Positions 1-8,456 of a stretch of DNA of 64,000 nt are shown here, in pieces (within the stretch, counting starts at the first letter, position 1; each line of letters opens with the position of its first letter). Source of the DNA: Piscinibacter sp. (GTDB lineage Bacteria > Pseudomonadota > Gammaproteobacteria > Burkholderiales > Burkholderiaceae_C); NCBI GenBank assembly GCA_016706565.1, contig JADJJI010000006.1:62001-126000 (forward strand). The letters run 5' to 3'. The position numbers and the translations under genes are program-made. The notes under the pieces were generated by a model. That model did no database searches. It had not been told where the DNA came from and was given only the letters and a program-made list of their open reading frames with translations.

Positions 1-200
1 CCGATGCCTACCCCTACTGGCTGGTCTACCCGCCGTCGCTGGCCCACTGGCCGCCGCTGGTCGCCTTGCGCGGCTGGCTGCGCGAGGAACTCGACCGCGC
101 CGCGACCCCGCTCAATCGGCCAGAAACAGCGCCTGCAGATCCGAAAGGAAATCAAAACCGCGCGCCGTCGGCCGCAGCCAGGCGCCGTCGAGTTCGATGA
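1..200 (+). CDS. LysR-type regulator, C-terminal fragment (partial)
   Basis: A plus-strand frame open from base 3 to the TGA at 198-200 encodes the end of a protein whose WLVYPPSLAHWPPLVALRGW stretch looks like the extreme C-terminus of GcvA-like LysR transcription factors. The gene begins before the window, so its helix-turn-helix is not visible. The last 30 or so residues are low-complexity (Pro, Ala, Arg). They overlap the 3' end of the convergent hemW by 89 bp, so the original stop may have been lost. The family call rests on this short motif only. Confidence 0.5.
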   Translation, partial: DAYPYWLVYPPSLAHWPPLVALRGWLREELDRAATPLNRPETAPADPKGNQNRAPSAAARRRRVR

Positions 201-1355
201 GGCCGCGCTGCCGGGCTTCGTTCAATGACGCATCGATGGCCGACAGCGGCAGTCCGGTGCGCTCGGTGAAACGCGCCAGCTCGACGCCTTCGCGCAGGCG
301 CAGCGCGTTGAGCATGTACTCGAAAGGCAGCGCGCGGCGCGACACCTCCTCGTCGTTCGACACCGCCTGCCCGGCCAGGGCACGAGCCATGTAGGTGCCT
401 GGATCGCGCCAGCGCACCTGGCGCACCACGCGGTGCAGAAAGCTCAGCTTGCCGTGCGCACCGGCGCCGATGCCCAGGTAGTCGCCGAAGTTCCAGTAGT
501 TCAGGTTGTGCACGCAGCGGTGGCCCGGCTTCGCGAAGGCCGAGACCTCGTAGCGCTCCAGCCCGATGCCTGCAGTGCGATCGCCGATCAGGTCCAGCAT
601 GTCGGACGACACATCGTCGTCGGGCAGGCCCGGCGGCGGCGCGTTCGCGAACAGCGTGTTCGGCTCGATCGTCAGGTGGTAGATCGACAGGTGCGGCGGC
701 GCGAAGCCCAGCGCGGTGTCGAGCTCGCGTGCGAGCTCCGCCGTCGTCTGGCCCGGCAGCGCGTACATCAGGTCGATGTTGAAGGTGTCGAAGCAGCGTG
801 CGGCCTCTTCGATGGCGGCGCGCGCCTGCGCCGCGTCGTGCACGCGGCCGAGCGCGCCAGCCGCGCGTCGTCGAAGCTCTGCACGCCGATCGACAGGCGC
901 GTCACGCCGGCGTCGCGGAAGGCGCGGAAGCGGTCGCGCTCGAAGGTGCCGGGGTTGGCCTCCAGCGTGATCTCGCAGCCGGGCTCCAGCGGCAGCCGCG
1001 CACGGATGTCGGCGATCAGCGTGCCGATCGCGTCGGGCGAGAACAGGCTGGGCGTGCCGCCGCCGATGAAGACGCTGACGGCGCGCCGGCCCCAGATGAA
1101 GGGCAACGCCGCCTCGAGATCGGCACGCAGCGCGTCGAGATAACGCGCCTCGGGCGGTGCGCCGCCGTCACGCCACTCGTGGCTGTTGAAGTCGCAGTAG
1201 GGGCACTTCTTCAGGCACCAGGGAAGGTGCACGTACAGCGACAGCGGCGGCAGCGCCGGCAGCGACAGCGTGCCCAGCCGCATGTAGCGCGCCAGGCGGT
1301 CGGCGGTCGATTCCGGCGCAGGCTCTGCCGGCGCGATGCGGATGCCCTCAGCCAA
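112..1355 (-). pseudogene. hemW: HemW-like radical SAM haem chaperone, frameshifted
   Basis: This is a radical SAM protein of the HemW/HemN-like family, which inserts haem into respiratory enzymes. The N-terminal part has the YVHLPWCLKKCPYCDFN cluster motif (CxxxCxxC, with the typical F/YxxC following) and IGGGTPS. The C-terminal part, in another frame, has NIDLMYALPGQT and NYWNFGDYLGIGAGAHGK. The frames switch near 855-858: the minus strand reads CTGGCGCGCTCGG where CTGGCGCGCCTCGG would keep one frame, so one C is missing. Restoring it gives a 414-residue protein of normal length. The start is probably the TTG at 1355, overlapping the end of rdgB by 8 bp; an ATG at 1283 is the alternative. 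HemW is usually intact in chromosomes, so a sequencing error is as likely as true inactivation. Confidence 0.85.
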
Positions 1356-1977
1356 GGTGCCAGGCCGAGCGCACCAGCGCGATCATCTGCTGCGCGGCCA
1401 GTGCGCGGTGGCTGTACGCGTTCTTGGTCGCCGCATCCAGCTCGGCGACGCTGGTGGCCAGTGCCGGGATGAACATCAGCGGGTCGTAGCCGAAACCGCC
1501 CGCGCCGCGCGGCGCCTCGAGGATCTCGCCCTGCCAGCGCCCCACCGCCACCAGCGGCTCGGGGTCGTCGGCCGAACGCAGCGCGACCAGCGTGCTGACG
1601 AACTTCGCGCGACGGTCGGTCGCGCCTTGCAGGCGCTGCAGCAGCAGCGCGTTGTTGGCGGCATCCTGCACGCCGCGCTGCGATTCGCGGTCACTCGCGG
1701 GCAGCTCGACGCTCGCGAAATGCGCCGAGGCCACACCCGGCGATCCGCCCAGCGCATCGACGCACAGGCCCGAGTCGTCGGCGATCGCCGCGCCGCCGGT
1801 GGCCTGCGCGGCGTGGCGCGCCTTGGCCAACGCGTTCTCGATGAAGGTGTGGTGCGGCTCCTCGGCCTCGGCGACGCCGAGCGAGCCCTGCGTGACGATG
1901 TCCAGCGGCAGCGCAGCGAACAGCGCCTTCAGCTCGGCGAGCTTCTTCGCGTTGTTGGAGGCAAGCACCAGCCGCAT
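1348..1977 (-). CDS. rdgB: RdgB/HAM1 non-canonical purine NTP pyrophosphatase
   Basis: This 209-residue cytosolic enzyme hydrolyses dITP, XTP and related deaminated purine nucleotides to the monophosphate and keeps them out of DNA and RNA. The N-terminal LVLASNNAKKLAEL matches the family's SxNxxKxxE nucleotide-binding motif. IADDSGLCVDALGGSPGV and GGFGYDPLMFIP are the other diagnostic blocks, and SHRALA closes the fold. The ATG at 1977 follows the rph stop by 2 bp, and the 3' end overlaps hemW, so rph-rdgB-hemW read as one minus-strand operon, as in many Burkholderiales. Confidence 0.95.
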   Translation of the reverse strand: MRLVLASNNAKKLAELKALFAALPLDIVTQGSLGVAEAEEPHHTFIENALAKARHAAQATGGAAIADDSGLCVDALGGSPGVASAHFASVELPASDRESQRGVQDAANNALLLQRLQGATDRRAKFVSTLVALRSADDPEPLVAVGRWQGEILEAPRGAGGFGYDPLMFIPALATSVAELDAATKNAYSHRALAAQQMIALVRSAWHLG

Positions 1978-1979
1978 GT

Positions 1980-2708
1980 TCAGACGCCGAGCGCGGCCTT
2001 CTGCGCCAGCACCAGCTCGCGGATGCCCTTGTCGGCCAGCGCCAGCAGCGTGGCCATCTCGGCGTGCGAGAACGCGGCGCCTTCGGCCGTGCCCTGCACC
2101 TCGACGTAGCCGCCGGTGCCCGTCATCACCACGTTCATGTCGGTGTCGCAGGCCGAGTCCTCGATGTACTCGAGGTCGAGCAGCGGAGTGCCTTCGACGA
2201 TGCCCACCGACACTGCCGCCACGAACTCGCGGATCGGCGACGCCTGCAGCTTGCCCTGGGCCTGCAGCCAGCTCACCGCGTCGTGCGCGGCGACGAAGGC
2301 GCCGGTGATCGCCGCGGTGCGCGTGCCGCCGTCGGCCTGGATCACGTCGCAGTCCAGCGAAATGGTGCGCTCGCCGAGTGCCTTCAGGTCGAACACGCAG
2401 CGCAGCGAGCGGCCGATCAGGCGCTGGATCTCCTGCGTGCGCCCGCTCTGCTTGCCCCGGGCCGCTTCGCGGTCGCTGCGCGTGTGGGTGGAGCGCGGCA
2501 GCATGCCGTACTCGGCGGTCACCCAGCCCTCGCCGCTGCCACGCTTGTGCGGCGGCACCTTCTCCTCGACGGAGGCGGTGCACAGCACCTTCGTGTCGCC
2601 GAAGGCGACGAGCACCGAGCCCTCGGCGTGGCGGGTGTAGTGGCGGGTGATGGTGACAGGACGCAGGGCGTCCGCTGCACGGCCTTGCGTGCGATGGAAG
2701 GTAGTCAT
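1980..2708 (-). CDS. rph: Ribonuclease PH
   Basis: This phosphorolytic 3'-5' exoribonuclease trims tRNA 3' ends and forms a hexameric ring in the cytosol. The 242-residue product has the family's normal length. It shows [20 protein letters not shown] near the N-terminus, the RLIGRSLR segment, [20 protein letters not shown] in the middle (phosphate and active-site region) and [20 protein letters not shown] near the end. The ATG at 2708 gives the canonical N-terminus. It is the first gene of the rph-rdgB-hemW operon. Confidence 0.96.
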   Translation of the reverse strand: MTTFHRTQGRAADALRPVTITRHYTRHAEGSVLVAFGDTKVLCTASVEEKVPPHKRGSGEGWVTAEYGMLPRSTHTRSDREAARGKQSGRTQEIQRLIGRSLRCVFDLKALGERTISLDCDVIQADGGTRTAAITGAFVAAHDAVSWLQAQGKLQASPIREFVAAVSVGIVEGTPLLDLEYIEDSACDTDMNVVMTGTGGYVEVQGTAEGAAFSHAEMATLLALADKGIRELVLAQKAALGV

Positions 2709-2815
2709 GCCAGGATTGTCGTTCAGCGCGCGGGCACGAGCGCCGGGCCGCCCCAAGCCGTGCCCGCACCCCCTCGGGGGGGGGTACTCGCCGTACTCGG
2801 CGAGCGGGGGCTCGG
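2709..2815 (-). repeat. GC-rich hairpin spacer between PP2C gene and rph
   Basis: The spacer holds a CCCCCTCGGGGG mini-palindrome near 2770-2781 and a perfect 7-bp stem, CTCGCCG/CGGCGAG with a TACT loop, at 2787-2804. Both resemble the small dispersed GC-rich hairpin repeats common between genes in Burkholderiales. There is no T-tract, so an intrinsic terminator is not supported. Confidence 0.4.
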
Positions 2816-3730
2816 TCAGCTCTTCTTCTGGGAAGAGCGGCGAATCGCCTCGTTGATCTCGCGGATCGAGCGTTCGATCTCGGCGTCGTCGAGTTCGTCG
2901 GGCGCGTCGGTGCCCATCACGCTGGCCTGGATGGTGGAGGCGAACACCTCCTCGCCGAGCGACTGGGTCGAGATGCCCATGCCGCTGTCGCTGTCCTCGG
3001 CGGCTTCCCACTCGACGGCAAGCACCGAGACGTTGTCGCTCTTCGGGCCGCCGTTGCGCAGCGCCTGCTCGACGAGCTCGGGCACGGCGTCGGAGATCGC
3101 GTTGCGCGACAGCTGGTTCGTGATCTCGGCGTCGGCGACGCTGCTCCACAGGCCGTCGCTGCACAGCAGCAGCCGGTCACCCGCCTGCAGCAGCAGCGGG
3201 CCGACGGTGTCGACCACCGGCTTGCCCGGGCTGCCCAGGCAGGTGAACAGCACGTTGCGGTTGAAGCGCTCGCCCATGGGCACGACCTGGCTCATGGTCT
3301 CCTGCAACTCGGAGTAGGAGTGGTCGCGCGTACGGGCGATCAGCTTGTCGCCGCGCACCATGTACAGCCGCGAGTCGCCGCAGTGCGCCCAGTAGGCGGC
3401 GTTGCCCTGCAGCAGGCAGGCCACGATGGTGGTGCGCGGGGTGTCGATCAGCGCCTTCTGCGTGGCGTAGCGCAGCAGTTGGTGGTGGCCGGCGATGATC
3501 GATTCGTTGAGGAAGCGCATCGGGTCAGGCAGCGTCGGCTTGGAGTCGCGCTGGAACATCGCGGCCAGCGTCTGCAGCGCGAGCTGCGAGGCGACTTCGC
3601 CCTCGGGGTGGCCGCCCATGCCGTCGGCCAGGGCGAACAGGCCCGAATCCCGCGTGTAGCAATAGCCCATGCGGTCTTCGTTCTTTTCGCGCCCGCCCTT
3701 GCGGCTGACCTGGTAGACAGAAAAACGCAT
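2816..3730 (-). CDS. PP2C-type Ser/Thr protein phosphatase
   Basis: This 304-residue PPM/PP2C metal-dependent phosphatase probably reverses phosphorylation by the kinase encoded just upstream. Visible motifs are [10 protein letters not shown] (metal-binding Asp of motif 1), [18 protein letters not shown] (the DGMGGH signature), [14 protein letters not shown], and [17 protein letters not shown] with SDG near residue 192. The C-terminal 60 residues are acidic and outside the catalytic fold. It starts 22 bp after the kinase stop, so the two form an operon. There is no signal peptide or membrane segment, so it is cytosolic. Confidence 0.93.
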   Translation of the reverse strand: MRFSVYQVSRKGGREKNEDRMGYCYTRDSGLFALADGMGGHPEGEVASQLALQTLAAMFQRDSKPTLPDPMRFLNESIIAGHHQLLRYATQKALIDTPRTTIVACLLQGNAAYWAHCGDSRLYMVRGDKLIARTRDHSYSELQETMSQVVPMGERFNRNVLFTCLGSPGKPVVDTVGPLLLQAGDRLLLCSDGLWSSVADAEITNQLSRNAISDAVPELVEQALRNGGPKSDNVSVLAVEWEAAEDSDSGMGISTQSLGEEVFASTIQASVMGTDAPDELDDAEIERSIREINEAIRRSSQKKS

Positions 3731-3752
3731 GAAGGTACTTCCCTGCCGGCGC

Positions 3753-4721
3753 TCAGGCCTTGGCGCCGGTGGTCAGGTTCTCGATCTGCAACTTCAGACG
3801 TTCGCTGAAGCTGAGCTTGGTATAGCGGCGCTCGGTCTCGCGCGCCAGTTCCTTCTGCAGCGCGAACACGCTCTGCGGCCGCGACAGCGGGTCCAGCGAC
3901 ATGCACCACTCCGTCACCTCGATCAGGTTGTCGGAGTACACGTTGCGCAAGCGAGAGAGCGACAGCGCAAGGCGGTCCTTCTCAATGCGCTGCGGCGCGT
4001 CGTTGGGCGGGTAGCCTTGCATGCATGCGTAGATGCACGCGCCGATGGCATAGATGTCGGTCCAGGGGCCGAGCGTGCCGTCGCGGCGGTACATCTCGGG
4101 CGCCGCGAAACCCGGCGTGTACATCGGGCGGATGAAGTTGCCTTCCTTGCTCAGCACTTCGCGCGCCGCGCCGAAGTCGAGCAGCACCGCCTTGTTGTCA
4201 TTGGTGATGAAGATGTTCGCCGGCTTGATGTCCAGGTGGAGCATCTTGTGCTGATGCACGATGCGCAAGCCGCGCAGGATCTCGTCGAACAGCGAGCGGA
4301 TGGTCGACTCGCGAAACACCTTGTCACGCTTGAGGTCGCGGGCGGTGACGATGAAGTCCTGCAGGGTGTCGCCCTGCAGGTAGTTCATCACCATGTAGAC
4401 GGTCTCGTTCTCGCGGAAGAAGTTCAGCACCGAGACCACGCTCGGGTGGCTGATCTGCGCGAGGGAGCGGCCCTCTTCGAAGAAGCTCTTCAGGCCCAGG
4501 CGATACAGCGGCTGCTTCTCGGGCTTGACGCGTGGCGTCAGTTCGCCGGGCGAGCGTTCGGCCAGCGACGAGGGCAGGTATTCCTTGAGTGCGACGAGGT
4601 GTCGATCGGGGTCTTCGCAGAGGTAGACGACGCCGAAACCACCGGCCGCCAGCTTCTTGATGACCTGATAGCCGCCAACCACCGTGCCGGAGGGCAAAGG
4701 TGCTGGTTTGGGCTTTGACAT
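3753..4721 (-). CDS. Ser/Thr protein kinase (Hanks type)
   Basis: This 322-residue soluble eukaryotic-like kinase pairs with the PP2C phosphatase that follows it. It shows the glycine loop LAAGGFGVVYL (about residues 24-34), the ATP-binding lysine in VALKEY, the catalytic loop MLHLDIKPANIFI (HLD in place of HRD, as seen in some bacterial kinases), DFG in LLDFGAARE, and the APE segment in GFAAPEMYRRDG. No transmembrane or sensor domain follows. The ATG at 4721 places the glycine loop at its usual distance from the N-terminus. The substrate is unknown. Confidence 0.93.
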   Translation of the reverse strand: MSKPKPAPLPSGTVVGGYQVIKKLAAGGFGVVYLCEDPDRHLVALKEYLPSSLAERSPGELTPRVKPEKQPLYRLGLKSFFEEGRSLAQISHPSVVSVLNFFRENETVYMVMNYLQGDTLQDFIVTARDLKRDKVFRESTIRSLFDEILRGLRIVHQHKMLHLDIKPANIFITNDNKAVLLDFGAAREVLSKEGNFIRPMYTPGFAAPEMYRRDGTLGPWTDIYAIGACIYACMQGYPPNDAPQRIEKDRLALSLSRLRNVYSDNLIEVTEWCMSLDPLSRPQSVFALQKELARETERRYTKLSFSERLKLQIENLTTGAKA

Positions 4722-4750
4722 AATCGCGTTTTTCGAGGGGAAAAGGCCTG

Positions 4751-5695
4751 ATGGCAGTCTACAGCATGACCGGCTACGCCAGTGCCACGGCGGGGGCTCC
4801 CGCCCAGGGCGAGGAGGTCGGAAGTGCGGAAACTGGCACGCACCGCGCTCCCCCGACACCGCAAGGCTCGGTGACCGTGGAGATGCGATCGGTCAACGGC
4901 CGCTTCCTCGACCTCGCGCTGCGCCTGCCCGACGAGTTCCGCTCGCTCGAGCCCGCCTTGCGCGACCTGATCGGCGCCGCGGTGCGCCGCGGCAAGGTCG
5001 AGCTGCGGCTCAATGCGCACACCGAGGCCGATTCCGCGTGGCCGCAGCCGCAACCCGAACAGCTCAACCGACTGACGCGGCTGGAAAGCACCATCCAGGG
5101 CTGGATGCCGAAGGCGCAAGGCCTGTCGGTGCACGAGATCATGCAATGGTGCAAGAGCGGCGCCAGCCCGGCCCGCCTGGACGAAGCAGCCCTGGAGGCG
5201 GCGCGGCGCTGCATCGACGGCCTGCGCGAGGCGCGTGCGCGCGAGGGCGACAAGCTGGTGGCGGTTCTGATGGAGCGCGTGCAGCGCCTGCGCGAACTGG
5301 CCAAACAGGCCGAGCCGCTCGTGCCGGCCGTGGTGCAGCGCCAGCAGCAGCGTTTTCTCGAGCGCTGGCAGGAGGCGCTCGACGCGGCCGGAGCGGGCCA
5401 GACCATTCCGCGCGAGGCGCTGCAGGAGCGCGCCATCAACGAGGCCGCCGCCTACGCCATCCGCATCGACGTGGCCGAGGAGCTGGCCCGGCTGCGCGCT
5501 CACCTCGACGAGATCCAGCGCCTGCTCAAGGCGGGTGGCGAACTCGGCAAGCGGCTGGACTTCCTCGTGCAGGAGCTGCTGCGCGAGGCCAACACGCTGG
5601 CTTCGAAGGCCGCTTCGCTGGAGCTGACCAACATCTCGGTGGAGATGAAGGTGGCCATCGAACAACTGCGCGAGCAGGTGCAGAACATTGAGTAG
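4751..5695 (+). CDS. yicC: YicC family endoribonuclease
   Basis: This 314-residue YicC-like protein belongs to a family of metal-dependent RNases acting on small RNAs. It has the N-terminal signature YSMTGYASA, then VEMRSVNGRFLDLALRLPDE, and the C-terminal block KRLDFLVQELLREANTLASK (conserved REANT). About 25 extra residues rich in Gly, Glu, Thr and Pro (residues 12-38) separate the MTGYA and VEMRSVN blocks, which are nearly adjacent in most homologues. Its start lies only 29 bp from the divergent kinase start. In related genomes gmk follows yicC; here the mobile element follows instead. Confidence 0.93.
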   Translation: MAVYSMTGYASATAGAPAQGEEVGSAETGTHRAPPTPQGSVTVEMRSVNGRFLDLALRLPDEFRSLEPALRDLIGAAVRRGKVELRLNAHTEADSAWPQPQPEQLNRLTRLESTIQGWMPKAQGLSVHEIMQWCKSGASPARLDEAALEAARRCIDGLREARAREGDKLVAVLMERVQRLRELAKQAEPLVPAVVQRQQQRFLERWQEALDAAGAGQTIPREALQERAINEAAAYAIRIDVAEELARLRAHLDEIQRLLKAGGELGKRLDFLVQELLREANTLASKAASLELTNISVEMKVAIEQLREQVQNIE

Positions 5696-5703
5696 CTTTT
5701 CAG

Positions 5704-5723
5704 GGGGTCCCATGGGGTCCCCA
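5704..5723. repeat. Tandem GGGGTCCC repeat after yicC
   Basis: Two 10-bp units, GGGGTCCCAT and GGGGTCCCCA, lie head to tail 8 bp after the yicC stop, at the junction of chromosome and element. They may be part of the attachment site, but the other element end is needed to tell. Confidence 0.35.
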
Positions 5724-5802
5724 GAAATAAGCTAACCCACTGTCGTGTAAGGATATTTTGTCCCGAGCCGTCCCAGGGCGTCGCAGCGAAGCGCGCGCAA
5801 CC

Positions 5803-5873
5803 TGTGGGGTTTATTGTGGGGTTTTTGGGGTTCGCGCCGCTTCTGAGGCGTTCATCCGATCAAAAACCCCACA
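5803..5873. repeat. Direct and inverted TGTGGGGTTT repeats (candidate integrase arm sites)
   Basis: TGTGGGGTTT occurs at 5803-5812 and again at 5815-5824, a 12-bp period. The second copy, extended to TGTGGGGTTTTTG (5815-5827), has a perfect inverted copy CAAAAACCCCACA at 5861-5873 with 33 bp between. Such clustered direct and inverted repeats between the element edge and the integrase start at 5896 are typical of arm-type integrase binding sites. That role is inferred from position. Confidence 0.5.
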
Positions 5874-5895
5874 GCCTCACAGGAGCCTATGGGAC

Positions 5896-7209
5896 ATGAG
5901 CAGACAGCAACGACCGATCACTGACCGCGAGATCAAGGCCTGGCTCGCTGCCGGCGCTGTAGACCGCGGCGTGGGCGAAGGCCTGACCTTCGTCGCCAGC
6001 ACCATCGCAGCGCAGGCCGGCAAGGCCTCGTGGATCCTTCGCTACCGACTGAACGGGCGCTCCAAGGAAAAGGTGCTCGGGCGCTACCCTGAGCTGTCGC
6101 TCAAGGATGCGCGCGAGCAGGTACGGCAGGACCGAGCACAGATCGAGCGCGGCATCGACGTCACGGCAGCCAAGCAGGCCGAGAAGGCCCTGCAGCTCGA
6201 AGTGCCCACCGTGCAGCGGCTCGGTGAAGTCTGGTTCGCCAAGTACATCCAGCCACGCTACAAACATCCAGAAGTCGTGGCCCGCGTCCTGCGCAAGCAC
6301 ATCAATCCGGTGCTGGGGCCTGTCGCTCCACCCGACGTGCAGCCCGTACACATCGACCGCGTGCTGACGCGCATCGTGGCCGGCGGTGCACCGACCGTTG
6401 CCAACGACGCGCTGCGCTACATGAGTCGCATGTTCCGGATGGCCGTGCGCAACCACTGGATCGATCGCAATCCAGCGGCCGACTTCGACCTGGTGGATGC
6501 CGGGGGCGACGAGGTCTCGCGCGACCGCTGGCTGACTGTGGAAGAACTGCAGCAACTCGCCGTGGCCATGCGGACGACACCGAACTACGGGCGCGAGAAC
6601 GAGCTGGCCGTCTGGCTGCTGCTTGCGCTGTGTGTGCGCAAGATGGAGTTGCTGTCGGCCCGCTGGGACGCCTTCGATCTCGATGCGGGCATCTGGACCC
6701 TGGCCAAAGAGAACACGAAGACCCGCGCTTCGATCCGTATCCCGCTGGCGGAACCGGTCATAGCATGGCTCAAGGAAGCCAGGGTCTTCTCATTCGGTAA
6801 GCCCTACGTCTTTCCAGCCCGCCGCCTCGTCCGTTCGCGCCTGGGTGTGAACTGCAGGAATCGGTACGAGCACGTCGGCCCAGACACCCTCAACGTCGCG
6901 CTCAGGCGGTTGAAGGTTCTCGACATCGAGCACTTCACGGTTCACGACATGCGGCGGACGGCGCGGACGCACCTCGCCGTGCTCGGCGTCGATCGCTTCG
7001 TCGCCGAGCGCTCGCTGAACCACAAGCTGGGCAATGTCGAGGGAATCTACGACCGGCACGACTACTTTGCCGAGCGAGCCGCAGCGCTGGGAGCATGGGC
7101 AGCGCTGCTGGCGAAGGTCGAAAGCGGCAAGGTGCCTGCCAGTCCGACCAAGGCGCCACGCGTTCCAGCGAAGAAGGCCAGGCGCGTCAGCGTGGTGGCG
7201 AGTGGTTGA
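5896..7209 (+). CDS. int: P4-type tyrosine integrase
   Basis: This 437-residue site-specific recombinase should catalyse integration and excision of the element. An N-terminal arm-binding domain of the DUF4102 type (YRLNGRSKEKVLGRYPELSL, about residues 45-65) is followed by the core-binding SAM-like domain (about 100-195) and the catalytic domain. The catalytic residues are visible: Arg in CVRKMELLSARWD, HDMRRTARTHL (HxxR), LNHKLGNVEGIYDRHDY (H and the nucleophilic Tyr). The ATG at 5896 is chosen because AGGAG lies 10 bp upstream; the frame is open further 5' but lacks a start with a ribosome site. The tail is Lys/Pro-rich. P4-type integrases usually target tRNA genes, but none is visible next to yicC. 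Confidence 0.95.
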   Translation: MSRQQRPITDREIKAWLAAGAVDRGVGEGLTFVASTIAAQAGKASWILRYRLNGRSKEKVLGRYPELSLKDAREQVRQDRAQIERGIDVTAAKQAEKALQLEVPTVQRLGEVWFAKYIQPRYKHPEVVARVLRKHINPVLGPVAPPDVQPVHIDRVLTRIVAGGAPTVANDALRYMSRMFRMAVRNHWIDRNPAADFDLVDAGGDEVSRDRWLTVEELQQLAVAMRTTPNYGRENELAVWLLLALCVRKMELLSARWDAFDLDAGIWTLAKENTKTRASIRIPLAEPVIAWLKEARVFSFGKPYVFPARRLVRSRLGVNCRNRYEHVGPDTLNVALRRLKVLDIEHFTVHDMRRTARTHLAVLGVDRFVAERSLNHKLGNVEGIYDRHDYFAERAAALGAWAALLAKVESGKVPASPTKAPRVPAKKARRVSVVASG

Positions 7210-7247
7210 CCCTTGCCGACTCAGCCGGTGTCGGGATGAACGACCAC

Positions 7248-7301
7248 GCAGGATTTCGGCCCGAATCCAGCACGCTGCCAATCCCGCTTGCACCCTAGAG
7301 T
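7248..7301 (+). promoter_or_regulatory. Shared dyad operator and -10-like box upstream of alpA-like gene
   Basis: The arms GCAGGATTT (7248-7256) and GAATCCAGC (7263-7271) are separated by CGGCCC. CCTAGAGT follows at 7294-7301, with TAGAGT as a possible -10. The same dyad, spacer and distance to CCTAGAGT recur at 16791-16844, before the conjugation operon. The dyad ends just before where a -35 would lie, as expected for an activator site. Function is inferred from recurrence. Confidence 0.65.
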
Positions 7302-7331
7302 TGCCGATATGCCTCTCTCTGGAGACAGCCC

Positions 7332-7562
7332 GTGCAACGCAACCCGTCCGTACCAACGCCCCGCCGCACTGATGTGGTGACGCCGCTCTTCCTGCGGATG
7401 CCCACCGTCATGCGCATGACCGGACTCGGGCGGTCGACCATCTACAGGCTGATCGCGGAGCACAAGTTCCCGAGCCCAGTGCGCCTCGGGCCTCGTGCGG
7501 TAGCGTGGAGAAGCTCCGATCTCGACGAATGGAGCGAGGCTCGGCCCGTCGCTTCGCACTGA
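7332..7562 (+). CDS. AlpA-family DNA-binding regulator / excisionase-like
   Basis: This 76-residue protein has an AlpA/MerR-like winged helix: FLRMPTVMRMTGLGRSTIYR (about residues 20-39), then a short wing and WRSSDLDEWSEAR at the end. AlpA proteins next to P4-type integrases act as transcription factors or recombination directionality factors. The GTG start at 7332 has GGAG about 8 bp upstream. It follows the integrase by 122 bp, and the shared dyad lies in that gap, so it is probably induced together with the transfer genes. Confidence 0.85.
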   Translation: MQRNPSVPTPRRTDVVTPLFLRMPTVMRMTGLGRSTIYRLIAEHKFPSPVRLGPRAVAWRSSDLDEWSEARPVASH

Positions 7563-7831
7563 AGGCAACCCTCGCACGCAGCTAGTGTGGTGCGCTCGAA
7601 GGACATGCACCTATCGGTGTAGGGCAAGGTGAGCTTTGCTGGACTTCGAACTCACGCAGCCGGGCATCTTCGGTCATTCGCAGCAGCGCGTTAGAACGGT
7701 CGTTCAGATCCTGGCCTCGCCCAACGCTGTCATGAGGAATTGGCGTAAGCAAAGGGATGGACGACCACACCCGTATCGGCATCGATGTGCCAGGGCGTGC
7801 CTGCCCCGCGCCGTTGAAGCTAGTCGACAGG
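7563..7831. other. Gene-poor stretch after the AlpA-like gene
   Basis: No gene could be supported. A minus-strand frame of about 66 codons reading from an ATG near 7782 to a stop at 7582 has plausible composition, but it lacks a clear ribosome site and a recognisable family. Confidence 0.3.
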
Positions 7832-8090
7832 CTACGAGCGGTCGAGGGCTCCTCGGCGCTGGAGCTCGACGTCGAGCGGATGGCCAACCAACGGATGAAT
7901 GGCGTTCTTGTTCCACACGAAGCTCGCCTCAACGTTGATCTGCTTCGGATCCTTTGCCGTCGCGGAACTGTCATCCAAGAAGATCACGCCGGAGAGGTGC
8001 TTCGTCACGTCTCTGGCGGAGATGTTCGACTTGACCTTCCGGTTGAACTTGCTGGCCAGATCCGCGGAGCCGAGATAGCTGTTGAAGAAC

Positions 8091-8119
8091 TGATCTTGCC
8101 CCCGGAAACCGTCTCCCAT
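8091..8119 (+). repeat. IS3-element left terminal inverted repeat
   Basis: This 29-bp left end begins TGATCTTGCCCCCGG. It mismatches the right end at five positions and is preceded by the target duplication AAC. Confidence 0.9.
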
Positions 8120-8153
8120 GCTGAGTGATGCAATGTCAGCAAGGAGAACGGAA

Positions 8154-8456
8154 ATGACGAAGCCGAAGGCGGCGCCGAGGGCGCGCTACACGATGGAGTT
8201 CAAGCAGGAGGCGGTGCGCCTGGTCGAAGGAGGCCAGAGCATTGCGGCGGTGGGCAGGACGCTGGGCGTGGTCGATCAGACCTTGTTCAACTGGGTCAAG
8301 GCAAAGCGCGAGGGCAAGCTCAGCGGCGCGGACAGCAAGCCTGTGAGTGCCGAGCAAATGGAGATCACCCGGCTGCGTGCGGAGCTGGCCCGAGTGACGA
8401 TGGAGCGCGACATCCTGGGGAAAGCGACGGCGTACTTCGCAAAGGCAGCGAAGTGA
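8154..8456 (+). CDS. IS3-family transposase OrfA (HTH subunit)
   Basis: This 100-residue OrfA has an N-terminal HTH_Tnp_1 (YTMEFKQEAVRLVEGGQSIA, then LGVVDQTLFNWVKA). It is followed by a leucine-zipper-like coil (MEITRLRAELARVTMERDIL) that pairs with OrfB and allows programmed-frameshift fusion in this family. AAGGAG lies 7 bp before the ATG at 8154. The stop overlaps the GTG start of orfB (GTGA at 8453-8456). Confidence 0.93.
   Translation: MTKPKAAPRARYTMEFKQEAVRLVEGGQSIAAVGRTLGVVDQTLFNWVKAKREGKLSGADSKPVSAEQMEITRLRAELARVTMERDILGKATAYFAKAAK

Noticed and set aside
2064-3317. Plus-strand frame of over 400 codons across rph and the PP2C gene
   Set aside because: It crosses two well-supported minus-strand genes and shows no motif.
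5758-5895. N-terminal extension of the integrase frame
   Set aside because: There is no ribosome site upstream, it covers the repeat cluster, and it lacks similarity to integrase N-termini; AGGAG before 5896 fits better.
5696-5895. tRNA gene or tRNA 3' end as attachment site
   Set aside because: No cloverleaf or TTCGA-type T-arm with CCA end could be traced in this stretch.
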